From Brumimicrobium oceani (GTDB lineage: Bacteria > Bacteroidota > Bacteroidia > Flavobacteriales_D > Crocinitomicaceae), in contig NZ_QFRJ01000008.1 in the NCBI RefSeq assembly GCF_003143775.1, positions 121,880-185,879 of the forward strand: a DNA stretch of 64,000 nucleotides. The letters are read 5' to 3'. Below, in pieces: positions 26,349-34,485 of the stretch; the stretch's first letter is position 1, and each line of letters opens with the position of its first letter. The notes under the pieces were generated by a model, which saw nothing but the letters and a program-made list of their open reading frames with translations, was not told the origin of the DNA and ran no database searches. The position numbers were made by a program, and so were the translations under genes.

Positions 26349-27197
26349 TTGATCACAAAACTATTTATTATGAAAATCAACAAATTTATTTTTTTGAGTA
26401 TCATCTTAGGATTTTCCTGTGGACTGTTTGCTCAAACTCAAACACAAAATGGAGTATGGAGTTTGCCGGAATACTATTGGGAAAGTCAAAGTCCAATTCA
26501 ACCCCTCCCCACCCAAAATCCAAACATCGGCTACGATGGTTTACCCGCCTCAAATGTCTCCAACGCCATGCAAGATGCAAACGGAGATTTACTATTTTTT
26601 ATTGTAGATGATGAGATTTACGATAAGGAAGGTTACACCATCGGGATTTTTGATGCTGCACCAAATTATCCGCCATTTGAAGTAAAGGGTACATCTGAAA
26701 TCTCGATAGTTCCTGTTCCTGGGAATTGCAGTCAGTTTTACATATTTTTGTCGGGACGCAAAAATTATACAGGTATGTTTTCAAAAAAACCAGCTGTGGC
26801 TTTGTTAGATATGTCACAGGTAAATACATTAGGCCTAAATCCAGGTAAAATGGGGAATTTATTGTATTGTAGAGATGTGCAAAGCGTGTTGCCGAGCAAT
26901 GTACCAGATATCACGACTTTTGATGATAAACAGGGAGGTTCTTACTTTGCAGCATCAAAGGAATACGATGGTAAAAGATTTGTTTTTATTAGTGCAAGTG
27001 AAAGAATATACAGATTTATCATTGATATTAATGGTTTTCAATATGACGGTTTTATTCCAGTTACTTTCTTTACTGGTGATAAAACTTTGAGTTATAGAGG
27101 AGAGATGGAGTTAATAGAAGTAGATAATAATGATATTAAGTACAGGTTGGATTTTTCTTTTTATAAATCCAGTCAATGTCAAATTCATCACTCATAA
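26349..27197 (+). CDS. Small secreted protein, paralogue of 23573-24295
   Basis: Encodes 282 aa with a signal peptide ending near LFAQ (residue 26). It shares NPNIGYDGLPAS, NAMQDANGDLLFF and EIYDKEGY with the truncated copy at 23573. The repeated strand-turn pattern suggests a beta-propeller start; such proteins usually continue much further and end in a sorting domain, so this copy may also be incomplete (it ends QCQIHHS next to junk-like AT sequence). A function is not known. It is divergent from T9SS copy 2, preceded by a T-rich tract like that before copy 1. Confidence 0.55.
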   Translation: MITKLFIMKINKFIFLSIILGFSCGLFAQTQTQNGVWSLPEYYWESQSPIQPLPTQNPNIGYDGLPASNVSNAMQDANGDLLFFIVDDEIYDKEGYTIGIFDAAPNYPPFEVKGTSEISIVPVPGNCSQFYIFLSGRKNYTGMFSKKPAVALLDMSQVNTLGLNPGKMGNLLYCRDVQSVLPSNVPDITTFDDKQGGSYFAASKEYDGKRFVFISASERIYRFIIDINGFQYDGFIPVTFFTGDKTLSYRGEMELIEVDNNDIKYRLDFSFYKSSQCQIHHS

Positions 27198-27251
27198 TTC
27201 ATTTCGAACTTAGTTTAACTTAATTATTAAGTTCCACCTGACAATTCGTAA

Positions 27252-28463
27252 TTAACTATTGAGTTTCCCTGCAATAAACCCCGTCGTCCAAGCAGCCTGA
27301 AAATTATACCCACCAGTTATTGCGTCAATATCTAAAACCTCTCCAGCGAAATACAATCCAGGAAGATGTTTGCTTTCCATTGTTTTCATGTTTACACTGT
27401 TTAAACTAACGCCTCCACAGGTCACAAATTCTTCCTTGAAAGTTGTTTTTCCGCTCACTTCGTAAACATCGTTTGCCAGCACTTCTATTAATTTATGAAC
27501 TCCTTTTTTACCAATTTCATCCCATTTTTGAGTTAGCGGTAATTCAGCTTTTTCGAGTAAGAAAACCCATAATCTTGAAGGTAAATTATAGGGCCGCATG
27601 TTTTGCAATTGCTTTTGTCCATGTTCTGAAATAATAGCTTGAATTTCTTCCCTTACCACATCCTGATTCTGTTCATTCGTCCAATTCACTTGTAAATTAA
27701 ATTGATAGTTTTTGTCAGCCAAAAGTCTCGCTCCAAAAGAAGAAAGTACCAAAACCGCTGGGCCACTCATTCCCCAGTGTGTAATGAGTAAAGGTCCATT
27801 TCCCACTAGTTTTTCCCCTTGAATTTTCGTAGTAGCATTTTCAACCGCAACGCCCATCAAAGATTTTACCTTTTCTTTGGGCATATTGAAAGTAAACAAA
27901 CTCGGAACAGGAGATTTAATTTCGTGTCCCAATTTCTCTAACCATCTCAATCCATCTTTCTTTGGACTCCCGCCAGAGGCAACAATTACCTTATTGAAAA
28001 ACAAACTGTTTACATCATCAAAAAACACATTAATTCCACCAACCGTTTTTTCTAATTGCTTAACAGTGGACTCCATTTTAATAGTAATGCCTAGCTTTTC
28101 AACCTCGCTCATCAAGCAGTCAACAATCGATTGAGAGTTATCTGAAACAGGAAAAACACGTTGATCTTCCTGAGCATAAAGTGGAACATCTCTCGAAGTA
28201 AACCATTCCAGCGTATGTTCATTACCGAATTCTTGGAATAATTTCTTAAGCTGCTTTCCACCACGCGGATAAGCTTTACTCAATTCGGAAATTGAAGTTT
28301 CAGCATTGGTAACATTGCATCTCCCACCTCCAGAAATTTTGACTTTAGCCAATAATTTCTTTGATTTTTCGATGATAATTACTGTGCTTTCAGGGTAATT
28401 CGTTTTTGCTTGAATGGCAGCGAAAAATCCTGCAGCACCACCCCCAATTATTCCAATTTTCAT
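27252..28463 (-). CDS. BaiN/HI0933-family FAD-dependent oxidoreductase
   Basis: Encodes 403 aa. The N-terminal Rossmann loop IGIIGGGAAGFFAAI binds FAD; KISGGGRCNVTN (about 44-55) and the C-terminal TCGGVSLNSVNMKTMESK, LPGLYFAGEVLDIDAITGGYNFQAA segments are signatures of the HI0933/YhiN family. These flavoproteins are found in most bacteria; one branch was named for bile-acid dehydroxylation, but the role of most members is unsettled. It is a single gene; downstream it faces the small secreted protein gene. Confidence 0.9.
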   Translation of the reverse strand: MKIGIIGGGAAGFFAAIQAKTNYPESTVIIIEKSKKLLAKVKISGGGRCNVTNAETSISELSKAYPRGGKQLKKLFQEFGNEHTLEWFTSRDVPLYAQEDQRVFPVSDNSQSIVDCLMSEVEKLGITIKMESTVKQLEKTVGGINVFFDDVNSLFFNKVIVASGGSPKKDGLRWLEKLGHEIKSPVPSLFTFNMPKEKVKSLMGVAVENATTKIQGEKLVGNGPLLITHWGMSGPAVLVLSSFGARLLADKNYQFNLQVNWTNEQNQDVVREEIQAIISEHGQKQLQNMRPYNLPSRLWVFLLEKAELPLTQKWDEIGKKGVHKLIEVLANDVYEVSGKTTFKEEFVTCGGVSLNSVNMKTMESKHLPGLYFAGEVLDIDAITGGYNFQAAWTTGFIAGKLNS

Positions 28464-28539
28464 GATTGTTCCTTTGTTGCAAAGTTAGTAAACCAAGTTG
28501 AAATGAAGTTAACCATAATAGAATCTTCTGATTTACTAA

Positions 28540-29275
28540 AAGCCTTGCTCATATTGACTGTAAAGGTTTTTAACGGTTAATAAGCGATAAATAGAGAGGG
28601 TTCGAAATCTCCGAAAACCACACTTTTTAGAAAATGTCAAATTTTCTGAAACCTTGCTATTGTTGTCTATAAGCGTTTTTAACGGTTAATGAGCGATAAT
28701 TCTAGAGGTTTCGAAATTCCTGAAAATCGCTTTTTTAGAAATCATTGAATTCTCTGAATGCCTTGCTATTGCTTTCTCTAAGTGTTTTTAACGGTTAATA
28801 ACGTCTAAATACGAGGAAGATTTTCGAAATAACACAAAACCACCCTTTTATAAAGAATGGAAATCTCTGAATCCCTTGCTATTGTTGTCTATAAGTGTTT
28901 TTAACGGTTAATGAGCGATAATTCTAGAGGTTTCGAAATTCCTGAAAATCGCTTTTTTAGAAATCATTGAATTCTCTGAATATCTTGCTATTGCTTTCTC
29001 TAAGTGTTTTTAACGGTTAATAAGCGTTAATTCGGTTCTGGTTTTCGAAATAACTGAGATCTACACTTTTTAGAAAATATCGAATTTTCTGAAATCCTTG
29101 TTATTGTTGTCTCTATGTGTTTTTACGGTTAATAACGGCTATTTCGAGGAACATTTTCGAAATAAAGAGTTCCACACTTTTTGAGTAATGATAAAATCTC
29201 TAAAACTACAGTCGCTGTTGATTGTAAAGGTTTTTAACGGTTAATAAGCGATAAATAGAGCTATATTTTTCAAAT
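28540..29275. repeat. Intergenic array of seven ~110-bp repeats
   Basis: Seven copies of a unit anchored by TTTTTAACGGTTAAT begin at about 28572, 28681, 28790, 28903, 29012, 29124 and 29236, i.e. spacings of 109-113 bp. Each unit also holds TTTCGAAAT, TTTTTAGAAA and CTTGCTATTG. Copies 2 and 4 are almost identical, as are parts of 3 and 5, so the array also grew as a dimer. No reading frame or CRISPR-like spacer pattern is present. The remaining gap to 29469 shows no gene. Confidence 0.85.
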
Positions 29276-29469
29276 AATAAAATCGGTACTTCATGCTTTC
29301 AATCCTTATAGAATATGGACTAACGGGACTAGCGAAATTAGTACAAATTCTGGGAGCTGTCTCTGGGGCTTAGCTTCATATTTCATTCCTTGATATGCGC
29401 TTTTCAACCCGCATGTTACATTCTTCACAAACTTTATGTGCTATGGTCGTAGATTAATACAATAATACG

Positions 29470-29477
29470 TAACTTTG
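29470..29477 (+). promoter_or_regulatory. Bacteroidetes-type -7 promoter element for tatA
   Basis: TAACTTTG matches TAnnTTTG and lies 22 bp before the tatA ATG. No convincing -33 TTTG was seen at the expected distance. Confidence 0.45.
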
Positions 29478-29499
29478 CGGAAATTAAATTTGAAGCAAA

Positions 29500-29688
29500 A
29501 TGATTTTAGGAATGTTTGGTCCTTGGCAAGTTGTTCTCGTTGTGGTAGTTGTCTTATTGCTCTTCGGAGGACGTAAGATTCCAGAACTTATGAAAGGTTT
29601 GGGGAAAGGAATGAAAGAATTCAAAGACGCTACCAAAAATGATGAAGATCAGGGTGGTGAAAATGAAAAAGAAAACAACAAGAAATAG
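29500..29688 (+). CDS. tatA: Sec-independent protein translocase subunit TatA/TatE
   Basis: Encodes 62 aa: a short N-terminus, one membrane helix (about 8-24), the FGGRKIPELMKGLGKGMKEFKDA amphipathic helix with the conserved FG pair, and a charged tail. TatA forms the pore of the twin-arginine pathway for folded proteins. tatC is not in this window. It is followed after 17 bp by gatA and probably heads that transcript. Confidence 0.93.
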   Translation: MILGMFGPWQVVLVVVVVLLLFGGRKIPELMKGLGKGMKEFKDATKNDEDQGGENEKENNKK

Positions 29689-29705
29689 GTTAAAATCCCT
29701 TATTC

Positions 29706-31115
29706 ATGTACAAGACTTTTACTGATATAAAGGCTGCCCTAAATAAAGGACGGACAGTTCAAGATATTCTCCGAAATTACTTGGAGAATATTAAAGAACG
29801 CAAAGATTTAAACGCATTTTTGGAGGTTTTTGAAACTTCAGCTAAAGAACAAGCTTTGGTTGTTGATGAGAAAATTAAAAATGGAACCGCAGGTCGTTTG
29901 GCCGGAATGGTGATCGCAATAAAAGATAATCTGTGCTATAAAGGACACAAGGTTTCTGCTGCATCCAAAATACTAGAGGGTTTCGAATCAATCTACACGG
30001 CAACTTCGGTGCAACGCTTGTTGGATGAAGACGCTGTGATTATTGGACGCTTAAATTGCGACGAATTTGCAATGGGTGCCTCTAACGAAAATTCTGCTTT
30101 TGGTCCTGTAAGAAATGCACTCAACGAAGATTATGTCCCTGGGGGCTCTTCGGGAGGTACCGCAACAGCAGTCGCTGCAGAGTTGTGCACCGTTGCTTTA
30201 GGAAGCGATACGGGAGGGTCGATTCGTCAGCCTGCTTCTTTTACGGGAACAATAGGATTTAAGCCAAGCTATGGTAGAATTAGTCGCTATGGTTTAATTG
30301 CCTACGCTTCTTCTTTCGATCAAATTGGCCCTATAGCGCATGATGTGGAAGATATTGCTTTGGTCACGGAAATTATGGCCGGCGGAGATGAATATGACGG
30401 AACAGCTTCTACAAGAGAAGTGCCTTCATTGAAGCCCCAAGCATTAAAGAAAAAGCTGAAAATCGCTTACATAAAAGAGACGCTAGATACGGACGGAATT
30501 GATCCCGAGATCAAGGAAAGAATTGAACAATTGGTGAACTGTCTAAGAGCAGATGGCCATGAGTTAATTCCAGTTTCTTTCGCTTATCTTGAGCAAATGG
30601 TACCTACTTACTACGTTTTAACAACCGCAGAGGCTTCCTCAAACTTATCAAGGTTTGATGGTGTTCATTTTGGATATAGAAGTAGCGAGGCAAAAGGTGT
30701 CGAGGAAACCTATGTTAAATCTCGTACCGAAGGATTTGGTGAAGAGGTAAAACGTAGAATAATGGCAGGAACTTTTGTCCTTTCTCAAGGGTATTATGAT
30801 GCTTATTATACGAAAGCGCAAAAAGTACGAAGATTAATCCAGGACCGCACCAATGAAATTCTTGCTCAAAATGACTTGATTTTATTGCCTACAACCCCTA
30901 CAACAGCATTCGAATTAAATTCTGTTAAAGACCCAATTCAAATGTATTTGCAGGATATTTATACTGTTCAGGCCAATTTAGCAGGAAATCCAGCTATTTC
31001 TTTGCCCATTGGAAAACACAGTAATGGAATGCCTTTCGGTTTGCAATTAATTGGAAATCACTTTGGGGAAAAAGAATTACTCGATACTTCAGCTTACTTA
31101 ATGGATTTTTGCTAA
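29706..31115 (+). CDS. gatA: Asp-tRNA(Asn)/Glu-tRNA(Gln) amidotransferase subunit A
   Basis: Encodes 469 aa of the amidase-signature family. The Ser-cisSer-Lys triad is visible: Lys in VIAIKDN (about 73), cis-Ser in PGGSSGGT (about 147) and the nucleophile Ser in GSDTGGSIRQPAS (about 171). As part of GatCAB it releases ammonia from glutamine to amidate mischarged Glu-tRNA(Gln) or Asp-tRNA(Asn). The FGPVRNALNEDYVPGGSSGG context is specific for GatA rather than other amidases. Its stop is directly followed by the ATG of the next gene. Confidence 0.95.
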   Translation: MYKTFTDIKAALNKGRTVQDILRNYLENIKERKDLNAFLEVFETSAKEQALVVDEKIKNGTAGRLAGMVIAIKDNLCYKGHKVSAASKILEGFESIYTATSVQRLLDEDAVIIGRLNCDEFAMGASNENSAFGPVRNALNEDYVPGGSSGGTATAVAAELCTVALGSDTGGSIRQPASFTGTIGFKPSYGRISRYGLIAYASSFDQIGPIAHDVEDIALVTEIMAGGDEYDGTASTREVPSLKPQALKKKLKIAYIKETLDTDGIDPEIKERIEQLVNCLRADGHELIPVSFAYLEQMVPTYYVLTTAEASSNLSRFDGVHFGYRSSEAKGVEETYVKSRTEGFGEEVKRRIMAGTFVLSQGYYDAYYTKAQKVRRLIQDRTNEILAQNDLILLPTTPTTAFELNSVKDPIQMYLQDIYTVQANLAGNPAISLPIGKHSNGMPFGLQLIGNHFGEKELLDTSAYLMDFC

Positions 31116-32588
31116 ATGATAAAACACGTAAACAAATTAGTACTTCAAACTTTAGTTCTTTTTATAGGATTTATAGCCTTTGGACAAACAGATACCATCG
31201 TTCAAAAGGATACTTCGGAAGTAATAGAGTATGAACAGTTTTTACGTGTAGTGGAAAATACTTTAGAAGGGTATTACAAAGATTTTTCTTCAACAGATCA
31301 ACAAACTGATTCTATCATTAAAGCACTGGGGTATGATGAAGAGGATGTTCCAGAATTTGAAGACTCAATTTATTGTCAGCGCATTGCCGCAATGAATGAA
31401 ATGAGCCCTTTTCAATTGGAATGCAACAGAGATGTCGTACGTGTTTTAAAGTTTTTTGCGAAGAACAGAAGAGGTTTTACAAGCGTTGTTTTAGGAAGGT
31501 CAAAATTATACTTCACCCTTTATGAAGAGAAATTGGCCAAGCACAATATGCCGTTAGAATTAAAGTATTTATCGGTAATCGAAAGTGGTTTGCGTCCACA
31601 AGTGAAGTCTAGAGCAGGGGCATTAGGACTTTGGCAGTTCATGTATAGGACAGGGAAGTACTATGGTTTGGACCAAAATTCTTACATCGACGAAAGAATG
31701 GATCCTGAATTGGCCACAGAAGCTGCTTGTCTTTATTTAAAAAAATTATACGGTCTTTATAATGATTGGAACATGGCGCTTGCTGCTTATAACGCGGGTC
31801 CGGGAAATGTAAACAAAGCAATTCGTCGTTCTGGAGGTAAAATGACCTATTGGGAGATCCGCCCTTTCTTACCAAGAGAAACGCAAGGCTACGTCCCTAA
31901 TTTTATTGCCATGTCCTACATGCTTACTTATCATGCAGAACACAATATTAAAGCCAGAGAAGCTAAGTTTCACGATTTTGAAACAGACACGGTTTGCTTA
32001 AGGGATGGTTTACACATGAATGTTATTGATTCATTGACGCAATGGTCAGTTGAAGATATTCAAGCTTTAAACCCTGTTTATAAAACAACATATATTCCTA
32101 AAACTACTCCACCACAATGCATTTCTATTCCAACTGAATACTTGGGGAGATGGATTGAAATGGAAGACAGTATTTATGCTCTAGATTCATTGATTTATGA
32201 GAGCATTGTAGAAGAGGAAGAAGTAAATCAAGAAGTAACGATTCATTATGTTCGAAGCGGTCAAACTTTGGGTCATATTGCAGGTCGCTATGGTGTGAAA
32301 GTGCGTGAGATAATGGAGTGGAATAATATGCGTTCAACTCGTTTATCGATTGGTCAGAGACTAACAATTTATTCAGACGGAGCTGCTCCAAAGCCAAAAG
32401 CAGCAGCAGCGAAAACAAATGAAAGGCCAAAAACACCAATTACAGGACCATCTCACACAATAAAATCTGGAGAAAGTTTGTGGACAATAGCGAAAGATAA
32501 GGGGATTTCAGTGGATGAATTGAAAAGATTGAATCCTGGAGTGAATTATAGAGATTTAAAGGTGGGACAAAAAATTCGTGTTAAATAA
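31116..32588 (+). CDS. MltD-like lytic transglycosylase with two LysM domains
   Basis: Encodes 490 aa with a signal peptide (about 1-25). The SLT domain covers about 145-265: catalytic glutamate in LSVIESGLRP, then SRAGALGLWQFM and AAYNAGPGNVNKAI. Two LysM peptidoglycan-binding modules follow, about 377-425 (HYVRSGQTLGHIAGRYGVK) and 446-490 (HTIKSGESLWTIAKDKGIS), separated by an Ala/Lys/Pro linker. It cuts peptidoglycan glycan strands in the periplasm. ATG and the gatA stop are contiguous, so it is in the tatA-gatA operon. Confidence 0.93.
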   Translation: MIKHVNKLVLQTLVLFIGFIAFGQTDTIVQKDTSEVIEYEQFLRVVENTLEGYYKDFSSTDQQTDSIIKALGYDEEDVPEFEDSIYCQRIAAMNEMSPFQLECNRDVVRVLKFFAKNRRGFTSVVLGRSKLYFTLYEEKLAKHNMPLELKYLSVIESGLRPQVKSRAGALGLWQFMYRTGKYYGLDQNSYIDERMDPELATEAACLYLKKLYGLYNDWNMALAAYNAGPGNVNKAIRRSGGKMTYWEIRPFLPRETQGYVPNFIAMSYMLTYHAEHNIKAREAKFHDFETDTVCLRDGLHMNVIDSLTQWSVEDIQALNPVYKTTYIPKTTPPQCISIPTEYLGRWIEMEDSIYALDSLIYESIVEEEEVNQEVTIHYVRSGQTLGHIAGRYGVKVREIMEWNNMRSTRLSIGQRLTIYSDGAAPKPKAAAAKTNERPKTPITGPSHTIKSGESLWTIAKDKGISVDELKRLNPGVNYRDLKVGQKIRVK

Positions 32589-32661
32589 GATATCCCTTCC
32601 TGTTTTCTTGTTTTTTTAGCACAGTTATTGTATTTTCTCCTCTTCAAAAAACAATAAGAAA

Positions 32662-33801
32662 ATGAAAAATTGGTGGTTCATACTGTTTCTAGGCTTTATT
32701 CTAACTTCATGTTTAGATGGCGATAATTCAGAAAAGAAATCTGAAACTCAATCTAAAGCTGAAATAGCGCAAGACTCTACCCAGAAGGGCGGACGAAAAA
32801 TAATCAATGCAGGGTCAGTTTCTCAATATACAGGTAAGCCTGGAAGATTAATTGTTGTTGCCGAGCCTACTGAGTATATTCCAGAAATAGAAACGCTCTT
32901 TGATTCTATTTTCGCCGCACCTATGAGGCCATTTTATCCCCCAACTCCGTATTTTGAAGTTTATCAGCGTTCTCCTAAGGACTTTAGAAGATTGTCCACG
33001 CGATTGCGAAACGTGATTGAACTCAATATTGATGAAAAGATAGAAAAAGGTAATCCCACAATGCATATTTACGAAAACTATTACGCGAAAACACAATTAT
33101 ACACCAAGCTTCAAGCGCATGATATCAGTGATTTATATGATTTGTTGCTCAAAGAGGTGGATTATCTTTTTACAGTATATGATCGTCAGGAGTGGAAAAG
33201 AGAATATTACCGTCATCCTTCCAAAAAGAATGCGGCAACGAGGAATGAGCTAAAGTCTAAATTCGGCATTGATTTAACATTGCCTTCTAAGTTTAGCTAT
33301 GAATCCATAAATGACGAATATGCCATCATTATGTTTCCAGATAGAACGCGTCAAATGGACATGGAGACCACGGGAGCATACAGCACTTCTAGAGCTAATT
33401 TTATTCAAAGTGGAGTCATGATTTGGCAGTATCCATACACAGATGAAAGGCAATTGTATCCAGACAATTTAATGATGATGCGAGATACCATTTTAAAGTA
33501 CTATGCAAAGCATGAAATGGAAGGAGTGTACATGGGAACACAAGATCATCCTGCCGTTATTCCACAATATGAAAAACTAAAAGTGGGAGACATAACGGGG
33601 TATCAATTTAGAGGTTTATTTAAATTTACAGGAGCTGCGGAGCCTTCTGGAGGACGTTTTTGGAGTTACCACTTCAAACATCCCTACAGAGAAACAATTG
33701 TAGCTTTGAGCGGTTATCTTGACGCTCCACCAACTATGTCAGCAAGTTTTGATTTTAATCGAATTCGCGCGGTGATTTATTCTGTGAAGGCGGTGGATTA
33801 A
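32662..33801 (+). CDS. DUF4837-family lipoprotein
   Basis: Encodes 379 aa. Lipobox LTSC (Cys about 17) followed by a Ser/Lys-rich tether. The start of the mature domain, GKPGRLIVVAEPTEYIPEI ... LFDSIFAAPMRPFYPPTPYFEVY, is the pattern of the Bacteroidetes family DUF4837, whose function is unknown. Length and single-domain layout fit the family. It follows the transglycosylase by 73 bp and may share its transcript; an envelope role is inferred from the lipoprotein signal only. Confidence 0.82.
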   Translation: MKNWWFILFLGFILTSCLDGDNSEKKSETQSKAEIAQDSTQKGGRKIINAGSVSQYTGKPGRLIVVAEPTEYIPEIETLFDSIFAAPMRPFYPPTPYFEVYQRSPKDFRRLSTRLRNVIELNIDEKIEKGNPTMHIYENYYAKTQLYTKLQAHDISDLYDLLLKEVDYLFTVYDRQEWKREYYRHPSKKNAATRNELKSKFGIDLTLPSKFSYESINDEYAIIMFPDRTRQMDMETTGAYSTSRANFIQSGVMIWQYPYTDERQLYPDNLMMMRDTILKYYAKHEMEGVYMGTQDHPAVIPQYEKLKVGDITGYQFRGLFKFTGAAEPSGGRFWSYHFKHPYRETIVALSGYLDAPPTMSASFDFNRIRAVIYSVKAVD

Positions 33802-34076
33802 GGAAATCATTCGTAGCTTTTCTTCATCTAAATCTCATTCTCCTACACTCTTGTGAGTGTTTGTAAAAGCGTAATGAAAATCGCCTGTAATACTGTGCTT
33901 GAAATTAACCACGAGCTGCCTGTAGAGGTCACGATGCAATCTTTTAAGTGATATTTTAATGCTAAAATAAAAGCTTTCAGATCAAAGTTTACAGGAGTTC
34001 GAAGTGTTGAATACTTTTTATTCAGATTGACAAATGTTTATGCCTAATCCCTAACAATTGGTCTTGATCCTATTTT

Positions 34077-34168
34077 AGGACACCAGTTTTAACAAACCAA
34101 TGGATTTATGCACTTATTTCCGGTGGCCTAAAATTACTTTAAATTTAGGTCACCAAATAGGACACGAG
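34077..34168. repeat. Integrase-arm-like motifs, left group
   Basis: AGGACACC at 34077-34084 and AGGTCACCAAATAGGACACG at 34147-34166 are related direct repeats; a third relative lies at 34372-34393. Short repeated words of this kind near a tRNA fragment resemble arm-type binding sites of tyrosine recombinases in Bacteroidetes integrative elements. This is inference from pattern, no integrase gene being in the window. Confidence 0.45.
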
Positions 34169-34270
34169 ATTTATGTATTCCCTTATGTTTATTACTTTTG
34201 TTTGTGTTTGTTAGATTTTAGTGTTTGGTCGAAAGTATTGGTTTTAGTGATATTTGGTGGTATATAACAA

Positions 34271-34298
34271 AAAAAGACCTCCAAATGGAGGTCTTTTT
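34271..34298 (-). terminator. Strong bidirectional terminator hairpin
   Basis: A perfect 12-bp stem AAAAAGACCTCC (34271-34282) with GGAGGTCTTTTT (34287-34298) and a 4-base AAAT loop. It is T-rich in both directions. It directly precedes, on the plus strand, the tRNA-Gln 3'-end-like sequence, i.e. it is placed as the terminator of a minus-strand tRNA gene. Confidence 0.88.
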
Positions 34299-34299
34299 G

Positions 34300-34312
34300 T
34301 TGTCCTACTAGG
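34300..34312 (-). other. Probable tRNA-Gln 3'-end remnant (attachment site)
   Basis: Read on the minus strand this is CCTAGTAGGACA, which matches the T-arm end and acceptor stem of the Flavobacteriia tRNA-Gln as I remember it, followed by the terminator described above. Upstream of it (toward larger coordinates) the tRNA sequence does not continue, so only the 3' end is present. This is the usual footprint left at the far end of an element integrated into a tRNA gene; the intact tRNA would then lie beyond the right edge of the window. Confidence 0.5.
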
Positions 34313-34371
34313 GAGCGCCAAAAAACCTCAAACCCCTTATTTTACTTGCGTTTAGGAATGTTGTAAAATTC

Positions 34372-34393
34372 AGGTCACCACATAGGGCACGTG
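34372..34393. repeat. Integrase-arm-like motif, right copy
   Basis: AGGTCACCACATAGGGCACG repeats the word at 34147-34166 with a few changes, 225 bp away and on the other side of the tRNA-like fragment. Together with the left group it brackets the supposed core site. The rest of 33802-34485 holds only a weak 6-bp hairpin at 33845-33860 and no gene. Confidence 0.45.
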
Positions 34394-34485
34394 AAATATC
34401 GTGAATTATGTACTTAAATGAATGAACGTTATGATTATAAAGATAAACAATTTCGTATTCATACACTTATAATTAACACTAAAAA

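Noticed and set aside
28540..29275. CRISPR array or coding repeat
   Set aside because: The period is about 110 bp with diverged similar units, stops in all frames and no spacer pattern.
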